A stretch of 64,000 nucleotides of DNA from NCBI RefSeq assembly GCF_901709675.1, contig NC_051099.1:1552001-1616000 (forward strand), in the 5' to 3' direction. The notes beneath the pieces were generated by a model. It searched no databases, had not been told where the DNA came from, and saw only the letters and a program-made list of their open reading frames with translations. Below, one piece after another: positions 1 to 13,385 of this stretch (position 1 is its first letter; every line of letters begins with the position of its first letter). This DNA comes from Syngnathus acus (lineage: Eukaryota; Chordata; Actinopteri; Syngnathiformes; Syngnathidae). Position numbers and translations under genes: made by a program.

Positions 1-3000
1 AGACGACTTGGGCAAGAGGACTGGCGATTGATCAAATAGACAGGAAGAGAGAAATGGGATGAGGTCTAAGCTGATATTGGAAACATTGGTTTGATGTGAG
101 GAGCAGCAGCTTTGCGGGGAGACCTGGCGAAAACCGGGAGTCTTTAGCTTGCCCATTTCTTTCTTCCTCCTACCCTTGAAGCCTGTTTTCTATTTGAAAG
201 GTACGGATTGGAGCAATGGGCTTGTTAAGGAGGGATGGAGGGTTTCAAGGGGGTAAATGAAAGGCATCTAAAAGCTCAGCGGAGCGGCCATGCAAATTGC
301 TTTTATTCTTCACAGCTTGCCGCTTCCCTTCCACTATCTGATTTGGGCACTAGCGGTGACCTCCCTCTGATGGTTTCTCTTGCCGCTTTTATCTCCCTAA
401 CATCTCCTTGCTTTACTTATTTTCTCGTGTCCCATTTTCCATCATTTCTCCTTAAGCGTGTACTCCATCCATCTTAATCTCATAAGAGCTCATGTTGTAT
501 TTATTTTGAATGCTTCTGGGAAAGTAAAATGCGAAAACACTCGAGATGGTTATTTCATTTTGGCAACCGACAAGAACTTTAAGAACTAATCAAACTGCTG
601 TTGTATGACCTTGAAGAAGTCCCTTTTCCCATATTTTCTGTACTTCTTTTTATTTTCCCCAAAGCTGCCCGAGAGAAATGTGATCTCACCGCCCCACGGC
701 CAATGCTACACTATCATCCATCTACTTGAGTTTCTTCAAAAAGCCCTCCAACAACAACAACAACAAGCAGCTTTCAATTTCCTGTCCCACACTGTCCTTT
801 CGCCGCCAGCGACAGGCTATGAGGAGCCTGGCAGAGGGCACAGCTTCTCCAAAGAGGCCTAATAATAAACATGGCAGCCCCCACCGTGCTGAGTGGCATC
901 TATTCCCCCGTCTCCCAGCAGCTGAATACGGACCCCTTAATATTCAAGCGTTGTAGCTGGAGCAGCTTGTGCGCCGCGTGGAGTCAGACTGAAACACACA
1001 TCCACACAAGCTTCTGCAGGGCTTTCATTTGGGGTTTCTTCCAGCATGAATAATGAACTTTTACACTGTTGTATCAGCAAAACCAATAAAGTTCAGTTGG
1101 ACTGACAGATGCAGCTAACATGGCGACAAATTAAGAATGCATAGGCACACACTGTTTTGCTTTGTTCAAATGCAGCCAAAATCATGTACAATTAATTACA
1201 AAACCTCCAAATGGCTCCATTTTTGCTTCCTCTGTCGCGTTCATAGGGCTCAATCATAATTGCGTCATATGTTCATGAAAAAAACATATATAACATTTAT
1301 GTACTAGGCTGATGGAATTACAAACAATCGATTTTCAATTCCCAAACTCATTTTTGGGTTGTGGGTGAGCTGGGGCCAATCCAGCGATTATACCGAGCCA
1401 ATTGTGGGGTACTAACAAACTACTCAGAGTCCTCCCAAAAAAAAAAAACAACAACAAAAAAACCCAGAGTCCAGATTCCAACCCCTAACAGCAGAACATC
1501 TTTCAAAAGACACAGGTGCACTTTACAACGATTACTTGTACAAAAGTGAAATGTCAGACATTTTATTGAAAAGGAGCAAAGGTTATGACCTCAAGCTTGG
1601 AGACACAATGTAATATCCTCTCCTTGCAGCCATTTTTTGACTCTTTCATTATTTGGCCTGAACATCGCTTTACAAAAACATCACTGCCGATGGCAAATGA
1701 AATTCACAGGCACTATTGTCTCCTCCCCCTCCGAAGCAGGGCTGCTTAGTTTAGTCAGTTGGCAGCTGTGCAGCTTAACGGACGACATACAATTTATTAG
1801 AGTCAATTGGGGCATCTGCAAGTCCTCTTTGTGTCCCTGGAGGGAAATGGGAGAGTTAAAGGCCACTCGGAGAGAGAGCAGAGGGACACGCGAGGACAAG
1901 ACCCGCACAGATTATTAGTGGAGGATTATGAAATGCTCAACTATCCCGATGGAAGAAGTGAAGAGTTGACAAAGGTTTTCCCTCTTGGTTGTTATTGGTG
2001 ACTGAAAACAACATCACGGTTAAATGAAGTGTGTCATCGGTGTCAATAAAGTTATGAAAACTTCAACTGTGCTGAATTTGGGCATCCGTTTTGGGACTCC
2101 AAATATTGCAATATTCATTTCGGAGCATTTCTATTTCTGACACGCCGCCTGCTTATTCAAGCTATGATAAAGCAGCTTTGATTTCAGCGCTCTTTTGGAG
2201 GCCGACGGTGAGATTGCAACAAGCTGTGAAGTGCTAAGCGTGAGGCGCACCGCACTGACCCGCAGTTGAGAGGTTGTGATGACTAGAAAATAAATATTTT
2301 CAGTCCACACATTTGTCACCCAACCTCCGGCAAGGCTTTGTAGTCTCCATCGTGAAGGCCTTTAACATTTACACAAAATGCTTTTTGTTCATTCTTGGAA
2401 TTTCATTTTACAGACTAACAAATAGAGTAGTGGGCAGATGATTAAGCCACTTTGATTTGTAACTCTAATCCGACTCACGGGCCAAGGTGCCAGCACATCT
2501 GATATTGGAGATTGGGGAGGGGTGACGACACTAATTGCGTACCTAATGAAGAATGAAAACTCATAGGGGATTTAGTAAGGTGAGTGAGGGAGAGCATTCT
2601 TCAAGCATGATCATTGTGGTCGACCAATGGATTTGCTCAGGCTGCATTCAAGAGTTTCTCTGCATTGGGAACAGCAGATTAGTAAAAGTCTACAGGGAGA
2701 CCTAGCAGCATGAATTATGCATCAACCTAGGCTTTTTTTTTGTGTGTGTGTGTTTTACCTCTTAACCAAAATGTCTCTTGTGACTTCGGTATAAGATTAA
2801 ATTTGCTCAGAATGTATGTACGATAAAGTATATTCTGACATCTTTCCTTCTGTCGAATTTATTAAAGAATGCCGTGTGGGAAATGGACAAGAGATGTTTT
2901 TCGTGTGTTATGTAAATGGGATAGTAAGGTATTTGTCACCGTTGGCATCGCCTTGTACATGCAACTTGCAGAGAAGTTCGGTACATTCTTTTTTTTTTTT

Positions 3001-6000
3001 TAAACTCATTTGAACTTTAAAAAGCTTTGAGCCACCAAATAAACTGTAGTTACTTGAATTTGTATATAATTAATCACTTCCTATGTGCATTTATCATTTG
3101 ATTAATTGTAAGAGCATCTATTTGATAAGCCTTTTCCATGAACAATATTTTAGTCCTCCAAAAACGTTCTGTACTTGACTCTTGGTTTCAAATCCAACTC
3201 AATTCTAGATCTGCTCAGTCACTTCTCAAAGCCGTGAGAGGGCCCAACAAAGTGTTGTCAATTGAGTGTGATACCTGTTGACAGAAAAGTGTCAGTCTGG
3301 CTTGTCTCGTGACAGACAACGTGTAAGGTGTCAGTCAGTCAGGCAGCTCCCGCAATGTTTCCACTGGTGAAAACAACACGGAATGAGGTAAGCCCACCGA
3401 CAGATCTCCCAAATGTCATCATGCCCGATGGGGACTACTTTTTTGGTGGCTTTAAAGTCCAATGAATGTGTGTTCACTGATCACGATGAACGTTTTGGAA
3501 TTACATTTGAGGCTTTCTTCACGCATCCTTTACTGTGACTGTCGTACGCCGGCTATTCAACTTGGAGATGAACCCCCGGATGCGACACTGCTCTGTCCAT
3601 TACGTAATCCAAACATTGACTTGGCCGCCGGCCGAGAGCAGGGATGACAGGGAGGGGGGCTTTGCGGGGCACGGGGAGAAGGTAAACCTCCTCATGTGCA
3701 TGATGCTGCATATGCTAAAAAGGCTAACTAGGCTGTCCACAAATCATGAATAGAACTTTTATTTTTTTCACTTTAAAGTTACGTTTGTGTCAATGTTTAT
3801 TCCCATATGACCCTTTTAATAAGTACAATGTGGCGCTCATTATGTTGGGACGTAGGAATTTCGAGATATGAATTCACACATGTTAATTGAGTCTGGCACG
3901 TTTACTTGTACTTGAGGTTTTTTTTTGGGTCTAATGTGTCAGCACACATACCCATCCACACCATTTAGCATGCAAACGTTTATAAAACAAAAGATGCATT
4001 TTGAGAGACTATAAATTTATGGTCTTGGACTCTTATGAAAATGTCTAACTGTTTGACACAATTATCTTTTTTTTTCATGAAATATTACATTTGCATAATT
4101 TAAAGTTGTATTCATCTAACATTTCATATCCTCCATTTATTTGTCACAAGGGCATGAGTGGATTAACCTGAAAGATATCCAATTTGAAAAGCTTGCGCAA
4201 CATAGCAACATGAATCGTATTCAGGATAAAAATCAGATCATTGTTATTTACATTTATTTCAGTTCAACATCCTGCTCTGACTGTCATAAAGATGAAGTCA
4301 GTGTGGCCGACTTAATATCATTTTTTAAAGCTCTCAGGTGCGCTTGAGATATTACACAGCCAGTAAGTGGCCCCACCATCTTTCCTCCCTTTTATTATTA
4401 TATGGCAAGCAATAATCTCTTCTCGCCTTTCAGCCAACATCCATAATAATATATCTGTGTGATATATTGTACAAGCGCCGCCGACAGCCCATCCGGAATC
4501 TCCTTTGCCGAGTCGTTCTCAAAAGAACTTCACAGAGCTGAAAATAGCAGCATTTGCTGGATTCTCATATGTCAAAAGTATGAATATTCCACTTTGGCGT
4601 TGCCTCGGGCCGAACGTGTAACATGGCATCGGTAGTCAGAGAGTGTCTCTCTCTTTGTATGTGCACCACTGAGTCATGCACAGTGAACTCTGAGCAGCAC
4701 GAGGTGCGTGACCTTCCCTCTAACACTATTTGGCTTTCTGCATGGCAACCCATCTCTCTCTCTCTCTCTCTCTCTCGGCCCCTCACACACACACCGAGGT
4801 GATAAATGCGACCCCCAGGTCTTACACACTCCTATCCATTTTCACCCTTCAAGCCTTGGAGGCCCCGCTCCACGTGAGCCTTATTCCATGTTTCTAGCAT
4901 GTCATGTGGTTTTCCACATGCCATGTGATTCTTAGCGACAGGACTGATGCAGGCTTTCTACTGACTTATTCAACTTTCATTGTACAGGCAGGGAAGGTGA
5001 CACTTCCGAGTTAAACAATGTCCAACATGCTAATAAACATAATAAATTCTACTTTAGCCCAGAGGAGTAAAGCCCAACACATGCTGTAGGCTGTAATTGA
5101 TTCCACTTAACAAGGCCAAAAATCTGCTTTGTGTGTTCCTTCTCCTCTATGAGCAGAATTTCACGTTATGTTGCTCCCAATACAAGCACCGAAAAATTGT
5201 CTTCATTTGTAAGATACGTTTGTTCATGGTCATTGCATAACCTAAATTGTCTTAAATTCTTTGTATTAATTTGATATTCAAGCCTGCTTGTGTTTGACTT
5301 CGAGGTAATCCCCAGGTCGTCTTTCGCACTTCAATTTCATCTACATGTGTCACGTGCGCATGTCCGCGGTCGCAAATAGATGCGGCATCGTCTGTGTTTT
5401 GCATCACGTCTCCATTCAAGCAGGCATTCTGCATGTGCACAAACACAACAACATGAGCAAAAAGCCTTCAGGGGATTTCGCTGCTGCCAAAAATATTCCA
5501 CATGACATCAAAACATGAGTCATATCGCAGCCGCCGTCAAAATCACGTCACAGCATAGGGGGGGGGGGGGGGCGGTACTTTCTTATTTACAATAAAAAAT
5601 TAAATAATCAAGAGGGGGAAAATAGCAAATGATGAGGATGGAAACAACACTTGCTTTAGAAGTGTGACCTTCCATGGAGAAAAGGCTGCAGTTCTAACAA
5701 ACCATCAGTAGGGGGTGCACTTGTATGGAGCAAAATCTCCCACTTCAACTCTTATCAGTGTTTCCACTAAAAATAAAAGTCCACAGAAAAATAAGCCTTT
5801 ATAAAGCAAGCTTTTCACAGAGAGGTCAGTCTGCCCTAATATCCTTTACAGTTGCATTAAAAAAAATCTAATTAATTTTTTATAACATGCGTGTTTATAA
5901 ATGCTGTCAAGAGCATAACGTAAGCAGTTAAACATTTCATGTCATTACAAACGAGTGTGGGGGTTCCCCTTCTGTGCATTTGGGAGGGTATTCCCCCCCC

Positions 6001-6059
6001 CCAACATCTTCTGCCAGCATCCACGCAGAGATAATTAGCCCATTTGTATGATAACTTAC
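1..6059 (-). other. gabrb2: gabrb2 intron 3 (partial), no coding exon seen
   Basis: This stretch lies downstream of gabrb2 coding exon 3 on the minus strand. The next beta-subunit exon (about 221 nt, beginning with the codons after SEVNM) would give a long minus-strand open frame, and none is present. The intron therefore appears to run past the left edge and exceed 6 kb. The sequence holds simple repeats (a CT run at 4753-4776, a G run at 5560-5572) and AT-rich unique DNA. I see no other gene. Confidence 0.7.
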
Positions 6060-6127
6060 CATATTGACTTCAGACACCATGTCTATGCTGGCGATGTCAA
6101 TATTCATGCCCACTCCCACTGGCGCAC
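6060..6127 (-). CDS. gabrb2: gabrb2 coding exon 3
   Basis: 68 nt, between acceptor ccccag (ending at 6128) and donor gtaagt (6059-6054). It reads (G)[22 protein letters not shown] and ends on a codon boundary, exactly as in the family. It is the last gabrb2 exon in the window. Confidence 0.93.
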
Positions 6128-6716
6128 CTGGGGTGGGAAAAAAAACAAAAAACTTTGTAAACTGTGGTGCAGCTAAGTGGATCATAATCATATTGCGCTT
6201 GTGTCAAATCCGTTTTTTTGGACGCGCATAAAAGCAGAACATTCCACCATTCTAAAAGTTAAAATGTGGATTGGAATTTTAATGCATGCACGAGTAAAGT
6301 GCGTGTGCGTGTTTTTTACGTGCGCATGCATCTCACTTGTCTGGCATTTGCACAGCATTGCATTGGCGCAGAAAGTGACAACTAAACACTTACCTCCGAA
6401 ATCTGGCCTGAGACGAATATCATAACCTGTCAACAGCCTGTCCACCGTCTCTTTAACCAACGGCATATTGCTCGGATCATTCACACCGACACTGTGGAGA
6501 AAGGCGCACACACATAGGCACGCGTAAATTAACAGATTACGGTGACAAAACATTCCACGGAGCGCAAAGTCTCCTCCACGCCGTCTCCGCTGCTGGTCCG
6601 GTAGGGAAAAAAAGGAGAGGAGTGGAGCCTTCTTACCTTTGTGCGCACACCACGGCCACTACGAGGGGGAACACCCAGACACAAAAGCACCACCACCTTC
6701 TTCTTAACACCGCCAT
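6060..6716 (-). CDS. gabrb2: GABA-A receptor beta2 subunit, 5' part (coding exons 1-3)
   Basis: Minus-strand join of 6716-6637, 6491-6394 and 6127-6060 (246 nt, 82 codons). It encodes the N-terminus of a GABA-A receptor beta subunit, which forms the beta side of the GABA-binding interface in the postsynaptic chloride channel. Exon 1 gives a signal peptide, starting MAVLRRRWW and ending CAQ. Exons 2-3 give the extracellular N-terminal helix and first strands, with family blocks [21 protein letters not shown] and [15 protein letters not shown]. Every junction is GT-AG and in phase, and exon 3 is 68 nt as in the alpha paralogues here. NDPS (rather than NDPG or NEPS), [10 protein letters not shown] and divergence from gabra6 favour beta2 over beta3 or beta1. 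Oddities are a two-residue GV insertion before NDPS and Pro replacing Ser after SNM. The remaining exons lie outside the window. Confidence 0.9.
6394..6491 (-). CDS. gabrb2: gabrb2 coding exon 2
   Basis: 98 nt, between acceptor ctccacag (minus strand, ending at 6492) and donor gtaagt at 6393-6388. It completes the Ser codon from exon 1, then reads [20 protein letters not shown] and on to RLRPDFG. The same exon of gabra1 is also 98 nt. Confidence 0.92.
6637..6716 (-). CDS. gabrb2: gabrb2 coding exon 1 (signal peptide)
   Basis: 80 nt: the ATG is at 6716-6714 on the minus strand, 26 codons plus two bases, ending CAAAG before the donor gtaaga at 6636-6631. The product starts MAVLRRRWW, has a hydrophobic core (VFPLVVAVV) and ends CAQ(S), resembling the beta-subunit signal peptide end. 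The first exons of both alpha genes also end in phase 2. Confidence 0.88.
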
Positions 6717-6860
6717 ACTCGCGTCTTTTGATGGCGTGTGTTTTTTTTTTTTTCCTAGCCTCCTTTTGCAGAAGACAAGACGAGCTACAACTTATTCTTG
6801 CCAGTGCGGTAATTCCAATGCCGGGCGCATGCGCAGTCTGCACTACAACGTGAAGACTGA
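6717..6860 (-). promoter_or_regulatory. gabrb2: gabrb2 5' UTR / core promoter region
   Basis: Sequence immediately upstream of the gabrb2 ATG on the minus strand. It contains a 10-bp palindrome GCGCATGCGC at 6825-6834, matching the NRF-1 binding consensus, and no obvious TATA box. If transcription starts beyond it, the ATG in this palindrome opens a short upstream frame of about 12 codons. The transcription start itself cannot be read from sequence. Confidence 0.45.
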
Positions 6861-6907
6861 TGATGATGATGAAGATGATGGTGGTGGTGGTGATGATGAT
6901 GATGATG
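6858..6907. repeat. GAT/GGT trinucleotide microsatellite
   Basis: Interrupted trinucleotide run (GAT units, a GGT block, GAT units again), about 140 bp upstream of the gabrb2 start codon. It overlaps or flanks the promoter, so its length could vary between individuals. Confidence 0.85.
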
Positions 6908-9418
6908 CTTGTGACAGGGGTGTAGTATACAGACAGACAGACGCGGGTGGAATGTAAAGGGTGGGAGTCAACTGTCACTCGTGGGGGGATCTCCCTAACT
7001 GATAAGGTTGCCGGTTGGTTTCCCAGGAAATTTCAGCAAAACGTCATTCTAATAGGTACACTTCATTGTCATATGATTTAAATCAGCAAATACTCTTGAT
7101 GTAAGCAAATAAGAAAGTAAAATTCTGTATTCTTTGTATAAATATATTGAAGACCTCAATTGATCCACTCACTCAATCTAAAGGGACCCATTGCAAACAT
7201 TCAAAGTTTACACACATAACATGGTGCAGAGGTGGATCACATATGCTGATGTTGGGGTCAAAAATGGGCCTTTACAAGCAAATGATATTCATTTCACAAA
7301 AAGGCATTCTGCGCCGGTGAGGGTGTGGACACAATAGTAATTACTAAACAAGAGCAGTGCAATATTCCTGCCTAAGGTTGTTGGCGTACTACCAACATAA
7401 CATTAACCTATCTAATAAAGTGTCCAGTTGCTTGGTGGGTTGTTCACTCTTAGATGGTCGCCATTTTAGAAACCGGCTCTCGTGATGCTGTGCAGTTCCA
7501 CACCAACTGCAATCACAATAACAAATGATGGTCAATGTTTTAAGGCATCTATCTGAACATGATTATATTCTAAATGTTCAGCATTGTGATTGGTGTGTCT
7601 TCACATCTCAGCACCAGTGCATGGATGGCTATACATCTAGGCCTGTACGTAAATGCACAGTGCATTAAGCATGTCTTAACACAACGAGAGGCGCGCTTGT
7701 CCATGCTGAGTGCCTCAGGCTTTGGAGGCTGGATCCATGTAGATGAGAAGTATGTGATGGAGCTATGCTGGCTACGCACGCACAGCTGAGCAGAACGCAC
7801 GCACCACTGTGCAAAAGAAACTCCAGTCATGGAGGAAGTGGTGGATGAGTGGAAGATGCCCGAGCAATGATCCGCTTTTTTTTAAAAGAGAGATTCCTTC
7901 AGAGGACCAGCAACTGGATGACTGGTAGAAAATAAAAAAGAAATTCTCCACATGACCTGATGGTGTCACTGTATTTAAATTTCAGTCAACGTCGAGTCAA
8001 TTTCAATGATATGATTATTATGATTTCATTATATGATTCAATGATATGATTTTATCATATTATTATTTTCAGTGTCCTTACAGAAATGGGCGCAATGATA
8101 AATTACAGGGACATTAGTCTGGAAGCTGTAATTTAGGCTTCAAGTTAAAATGGAAAAATGATCTCTTAACTTGTCAGCCGACGTAAATCACACAAATTAT
8201 CCACCCACACTAGATTTTCCTATTCAATCGTTGCCATTCTTAGAATTCATAATAATGGTGGCTTTGATGTTATGGCACAAAGGTGTGCAATCGGTAGGTA
8301 TTTTATTCTGCCGTACTGCAGATCGTAGATGGCCCATCCCATCATGGAGCACAATTTAAGGCATACCTGCCATAATCCAATAAATTGTGTGATGTCTGCA
8401 TTCTGTATAAATTGACGTTATTAGAGGACACTTAATTTGACATCATTTATTTTTGCACGACAAAATACTGACAGCTGCTTCTAATGTTGCCATTGTATTA
8501 TACAGGCAAAGCGCAAAGAGATTTACTAGGTGACACCTGGTCTTCACTGTGGAGTTTCCACCTGGTCTGCTCCCACCTGCCATGGGCCCACTGTCTGTTT
8601 GCCATCCAAGTGGGGACGCAGGCCAAAGCGCATGCACGGCCAAGCACCACACTATCCTCGCACACCTTCCTGACTTTGACTTTCAAATGACACTCAAATA
8701 ACATTTGAATCAAATTTGAGTGGATTCAATTATGACACGTCCGTCCATCCATCCAGTTTAATTCAGAAAGGTTCATCTGTTTGAGAAAAACAACTTTCCT
8801 TTTTTTTTTTTTTTTTTAAAATAAGTCTGAGCCTACATAATGCTACTTGGAATCTAAAAATGCACAAAATCTGTGCGCATGTCTTACTGCAGCAAACAAT
8901 GCCGTCTGTCTGTAAAATGTGGGGCGGAGGCATTTAATTTTAGAAATATACTCAACAAAATCACCATTACAATTTATGTAAGTTGAGGTTAAAATCATCA
9001 TCATTAAAGAGCACATTAAGGAGCACCTTTTTATTCACTCATTTTTTCTGGCATATTAAATCCAAATCAAATTCAGTTTCCAAACGAAACAATTTGTTCC
9101 ATTTGGCTGCTTCATGCTGTGACCTTACATCCACTTTGACTAGCATATGCAAATGTCAAGCTACTGTTGTTAAACCAGGCTTACATCCATTACTCTTCCG
9201 CTCCAAGATCAATATACGCACGGCAGGCCTTTTTCCTGCATTCACTGAAGTGATGATCAGGATACTTTCATCCGCAATTACGCTCATGAATTTTTCATCG
9301 GTGATCCATAATACAGTGTGCTATGCTCACCGGCTGATCCCTTCCCATTATTGTTCACCTGAGAAGAGAAATTAGCACATACGCTACATTTAGCTTCAAA
9401 AGAGCCCTTGATGTGTGC

Positions 9419-9442
9419 TTTTTTTTTTTTTTTTTTTTTTTT
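9419..9442. repeat. Poly-T homopolymer
   Basis: Uninterrupted run of about 24 T, possibly the poly-A tail of a decayed minus-strand retroposon, though no body is recognisable next to it. Confidence 0.7.
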
Positions 9443-11078
9443 ACTCCCTGTGGTTGTTCAGAGTCTACACCTGTCCTAGGAATAATATCAGGTTTGGAGC
9501 ACTGAGGCGAGGATAAACGGGATAAAGCGAGCCTGTCAGACAACATTTGTGCTTTATCTCCTTATCTTCTCCAGAGGGGGCGCCACCTGCTTCCGCTTCA
9601 AGGTTGTCATGCCCTTCAGGCAGCAGATTGTTGGTACTCACCGAGCTCTACCGCCGTCATGGTCTTCTCAGCCACAAGTGCTGACAGGGTTGACACAGTT
9701 GGGAAGACCAGGGCGATGATTTGAGAGCGTCTGCCAAAAAAGCTTCTCTTCAGGAGACTTGGCTGGGCTCTGATGTGATGATTTAGATGGCGACATGAGG
9801 TTATTGGCTTCTTTCGACATTATTCCTCCCTGCAGACAACAAAGCTGAAAGGAGTAATATTATGCATTCTTGTGTGTCTCGTCTAGAGCGGAATTTGTCA
9901 AAATACCAAAAGGTTAAAATCGCACCTCAAACACATGAAGCATTTCTGTTGTAAAGGTCAAATGGCAAAACGTTTTTTTTCTGCCAAACCTACTAAAAAG
10001 CTGATTGGACTGAAAAATAAACCTGGTGTTGCGCAATAGGCAGAGGTGGGGAGTGAGTCACAAGAAAGTCACAACATTAAAGTTTAAAGCAAGTCCAAAC
10101 TTACAGCTGGGAATCTAGCAAGTCAAGTCGCCACACAAAGGAAAGACAATGTACGCACATCTAAACTTAAAATCCAGCCTCAACTCTCGTCTTTTGCCAG
10201 ACAGTATAATTTCCGATCCGAGTCAGCACTGCGCGGTGGAAAATTGGTAAAACTTACTTATAAACTCAAGTAAGAACAAAAAAAGTAAACCAAAAAAACC
10301 CCCTAAAAAAGCAGTGAATCATTGTTTATTTTGTGTTACTTTTGTTACATTCATTTCAGGAAAATAAATCTGGCAAACAGGTGTCACCTTGACTTCTTTC
10401 CTTTTTTTTTAATTGGTTCGGCACAGCATCGCAGGGTTTGACTAGCACCACCGCGGCGCCGCTGACTTTAATTTGACATTGACACCCTACTTTACCATTA
10501 GCCGTAACCATGGAGACTGTGGCATACACCTCCACATCTCACCCGCGCTCATAATTCACTTACATGACTTCTCACCTTTCATCTCCTTATGTACTCTCAG
10601 CAGTGACAGTAGTTCAAGTCATGAATATGTTGTTGATTTATACAAATGGGGCTTTTGGCATCATGTGCTAATTAATTTCCTTCAGTCCAATAATTGCTCA
10701 AAATGACATAACATTGAAAAAAATATTCAATGTAGTGCAGTCATATAAATATTCTACTCTCTGAAATTTGTAGGTCACTTAAGTTGATATGAGAAAAGTT
10801 GTCTCCAAAAAGTATGATGGGGAAAAAATGGATTGGCCGGCATGGAAAGGGCAACGCAACCTCTCCGGGCTCTTCTGTAATGAGTTTTTATCCGCGAGCG
10901 TTTTCCTGCCTATGCAAATATCCTGTACACTCGATACATTTTTAATAAGCTACATGACGCTTGCGTATTTGCGTCTGCACCTAACAATTGCACGCGCTGG
11001 ACACTCAAAGCTGGACATCCGCTACAAGAGATGTAACAAAATTGGGGTATTCATTTCACAATATGTTTCGTAGCAATA

Positions 11079-11120
11079 GATTCAAACCCGGAGGCAGATG
11101 TGCTCACCACTCTGCTGCCG
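11079..11120 (-). mobile_element. SINE head remnant
   Basis: Contains gattcaaacccggaggcag and then tgctcaccac, resembling in the same orientation the tRNA-like head of the complete SINE at 41327-41701 (gaatcgaacccg, gaggcggacgtgctacc), with an internal deletion. Short and diverged. Confidence 0.4.
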
Positions 11121-11890
11121 TTTGAAAAAGAAGGGACAACAACTACTGATAAAAAGTGTTATTTTATAAAAGTTTTTTTTTTTTTTTTTTTACTTTTATT
11201 TAAGCAGAGGATCATCCGAGATAATGCACTCATATATTAACCTTGCACCTCAAAAAGAAATTCAACATTCCCTTTAACTTGCTATGATATGGTTCTGTCT
11301 CTATGGCAACTGCTGCTGCCATTCCTCATGATGTAGATGTGGTGCCAGCGCTAAAGACAGTCTAAAAACAATAATGGGGTGGAGAAAAAGTTTTTCAAGT
11401 TTACTTGCTGATGTTATTGCAGAAAGTCCGTCGATGGTCACGCAAATAGGCCAGCATCGTCCTCCCTTGTTCAGATTCTAATGCACTGAAATACCACATG
11501 ACAACTTTCCTCCAGTCATTGTGGCAGCATGTAACCTTTTCCCCGAGTCCTTCTGTAAACCACTTTTGAAAACAAGAGCAAAAAGCTCTGCCCCTGTTTG
11601 ATGACCAAAACCATATAAAGCGCTTCAAAGTTTAGAGAAACACGCGCACGCACACACATTTTCTAAGTTTCTCCTACTGTAAGTGTTACCATGGCAACCA
11701 CACGGCGAAGCTTATGAAGTACAGTGGGTCCATTTCGCGTGGGAGATGGCATGTATTAATAGAAGCACTGTGCCGTGGTCAGGAATGAGAAATGATACAC
11801 TTGCATGCACATACGTGTTGTGTTACACACTGGGTGTGTGTCTGTACTTGTGAGTTACTAAGATTAATTTGCACTGCAAATATGTGCGAA

Positions 11891-11891
<1 letters not shown>

Positions 11892-11921
<30 letters not shown>
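11892..11921. repeat. (GT)n microsatellite
   Basis: About 15 uninterrupted GT units. Confidence 0.9.
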
Positions 11922-11924
<3 letters not shown>

Positions 11925-13254
11925 GGGGTAAGAGAAAAGCAGACAATGTGTGTTTCTTACACTTTGCTAGCTTCCAACATTTTTTATTTATGGCTCTGAG
12001 CGCACACACAAATAAGGAAAAATGACATCCAGTTGTGCGATGAGAATCCTGCTGTCAGTGATTTTATTTTTCAACCAATCTGCTGGCGTTGCATCAAAAT
12101 GCCGAGCGCATATCATGGCATGTTTAATTAAAACTGAGTTTATTTGAATGATGAACTAATTAAAATCGTTTTGATTCCGAAGCATGTCCCCTTATCTCGC
12201 CAAAGTAATTGTACTTCCCAAATGGACATAATTGAATTGCTTCTCATTCCATTGTTCCCATGGAAGGGGACTTGTGTCTTCATGCTATCCATCATTATCA
12301 TTTTTCCTCTCATCTCCACGTACACCTTAAAGTTTAATGGAAATTTGTAGAGATTACATTCTGTGAAAACTGTGACGTCCTATTATTTGTATTTGTTCAC
12401 TTAAAAATGTGTTTTGAGTTTTAAATGCCATATGCTTCAGGACTTGCTATTTTTACAATTAAATGCAGGACAAACTTTTCAAAACAATATTTGTCATTTA
12501 TCAAAGGCAATGCAGCAATTAGGTTCTTCATAATGAATGTGTTGTGCTCTTGATCTTTGGTGATTCACTCGTGATTGCTCATTATCTAAAGGACATTTTC
12601 ATTACGTGAAGTGTTTGGAGCACAAAGAGAGCCAGAGTTAAAATGTGACATTGCGTAATCAGCCAGCGTCTGAAGACCACCCTATATTTCTCCCTCTCTG
12701 CCTCCTCGTATGAATTTTTGATAACAAATGACTGCGATACTACAGTAGTCATAATGAAAAACTAATGCTGTGCCGAGATAATCTTTCCACTTGATCAATG
12801 AAGATTTTTTTTTTCTTCTTGTGCACTTTATTGTTAGAGTTTAATAAGCACACAAGTACATATCACAAAGTCATCTATAAAATTTTTTAGCTAGGCCGAA
12901 TCTGGCTTCCGCACGCCTTGAGTTTGACTCCTGTGCTCATATTAAGATAGCTTCACTAATTGAGTTAACTTCAAATATGCCAACACTCCATGATGAAGTT
13001 GGGAACTGCAATGCCCTCGGAATTGGGCAAGGACAGCTACAGCTACAGATGCTTTACTGTTTATCAAACAGACCAACAGTCAAACACTCAACTACAAAAC
13101 TTGCAAAGAGCTATTTCAACTCCTGTCACTCACCAGGCCACGCCCTCTTATTCAATACTACTGTGCATAAATGCAATTTTGTAAAAACTGTTTCTTTGCA
13201 TTATTTCATTGTAAAACAAAAAAAAGTATCTCATATAACCATAACCCATCCAGA

Positions 13255-13385
13255 ATATTAGGAACAGCTCTCACACATCAACTAAAATAAAAAAATAGCA
13301 GACTTCAATTCATGTCAGTCAAACATGATTTTTTTTTCCCCATTAGGAATTGCATGTGTACCTAATGTTGTGGCCGGTTAATGTA
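13255..13385. repeat. Dispersed repeat relic ending in a common teleost motif
   Basis: The block runs from an attaggaacagc-type edge to cctaatgttgtggccggtta. The latter string resembles a repeat terminus I recall as frequent in teleost genomes. Family not assigned. Confidence 0.35.

Noticed and set aside
1-6059. Search for gabrb2 coding exon 4 (about 221 nt) on the minus strand
   Set aside because: No minus-strand open frame with beta-subunit blocks is present, so the exon is taken to lie outside the window.
6529-6978. 149-codon minus-strand frame across the gabrb2 start
   Set aside because: It is a different frame from the beta2 signal peptide and includes translated trinucleotide repeat (Ile/Thr runs).
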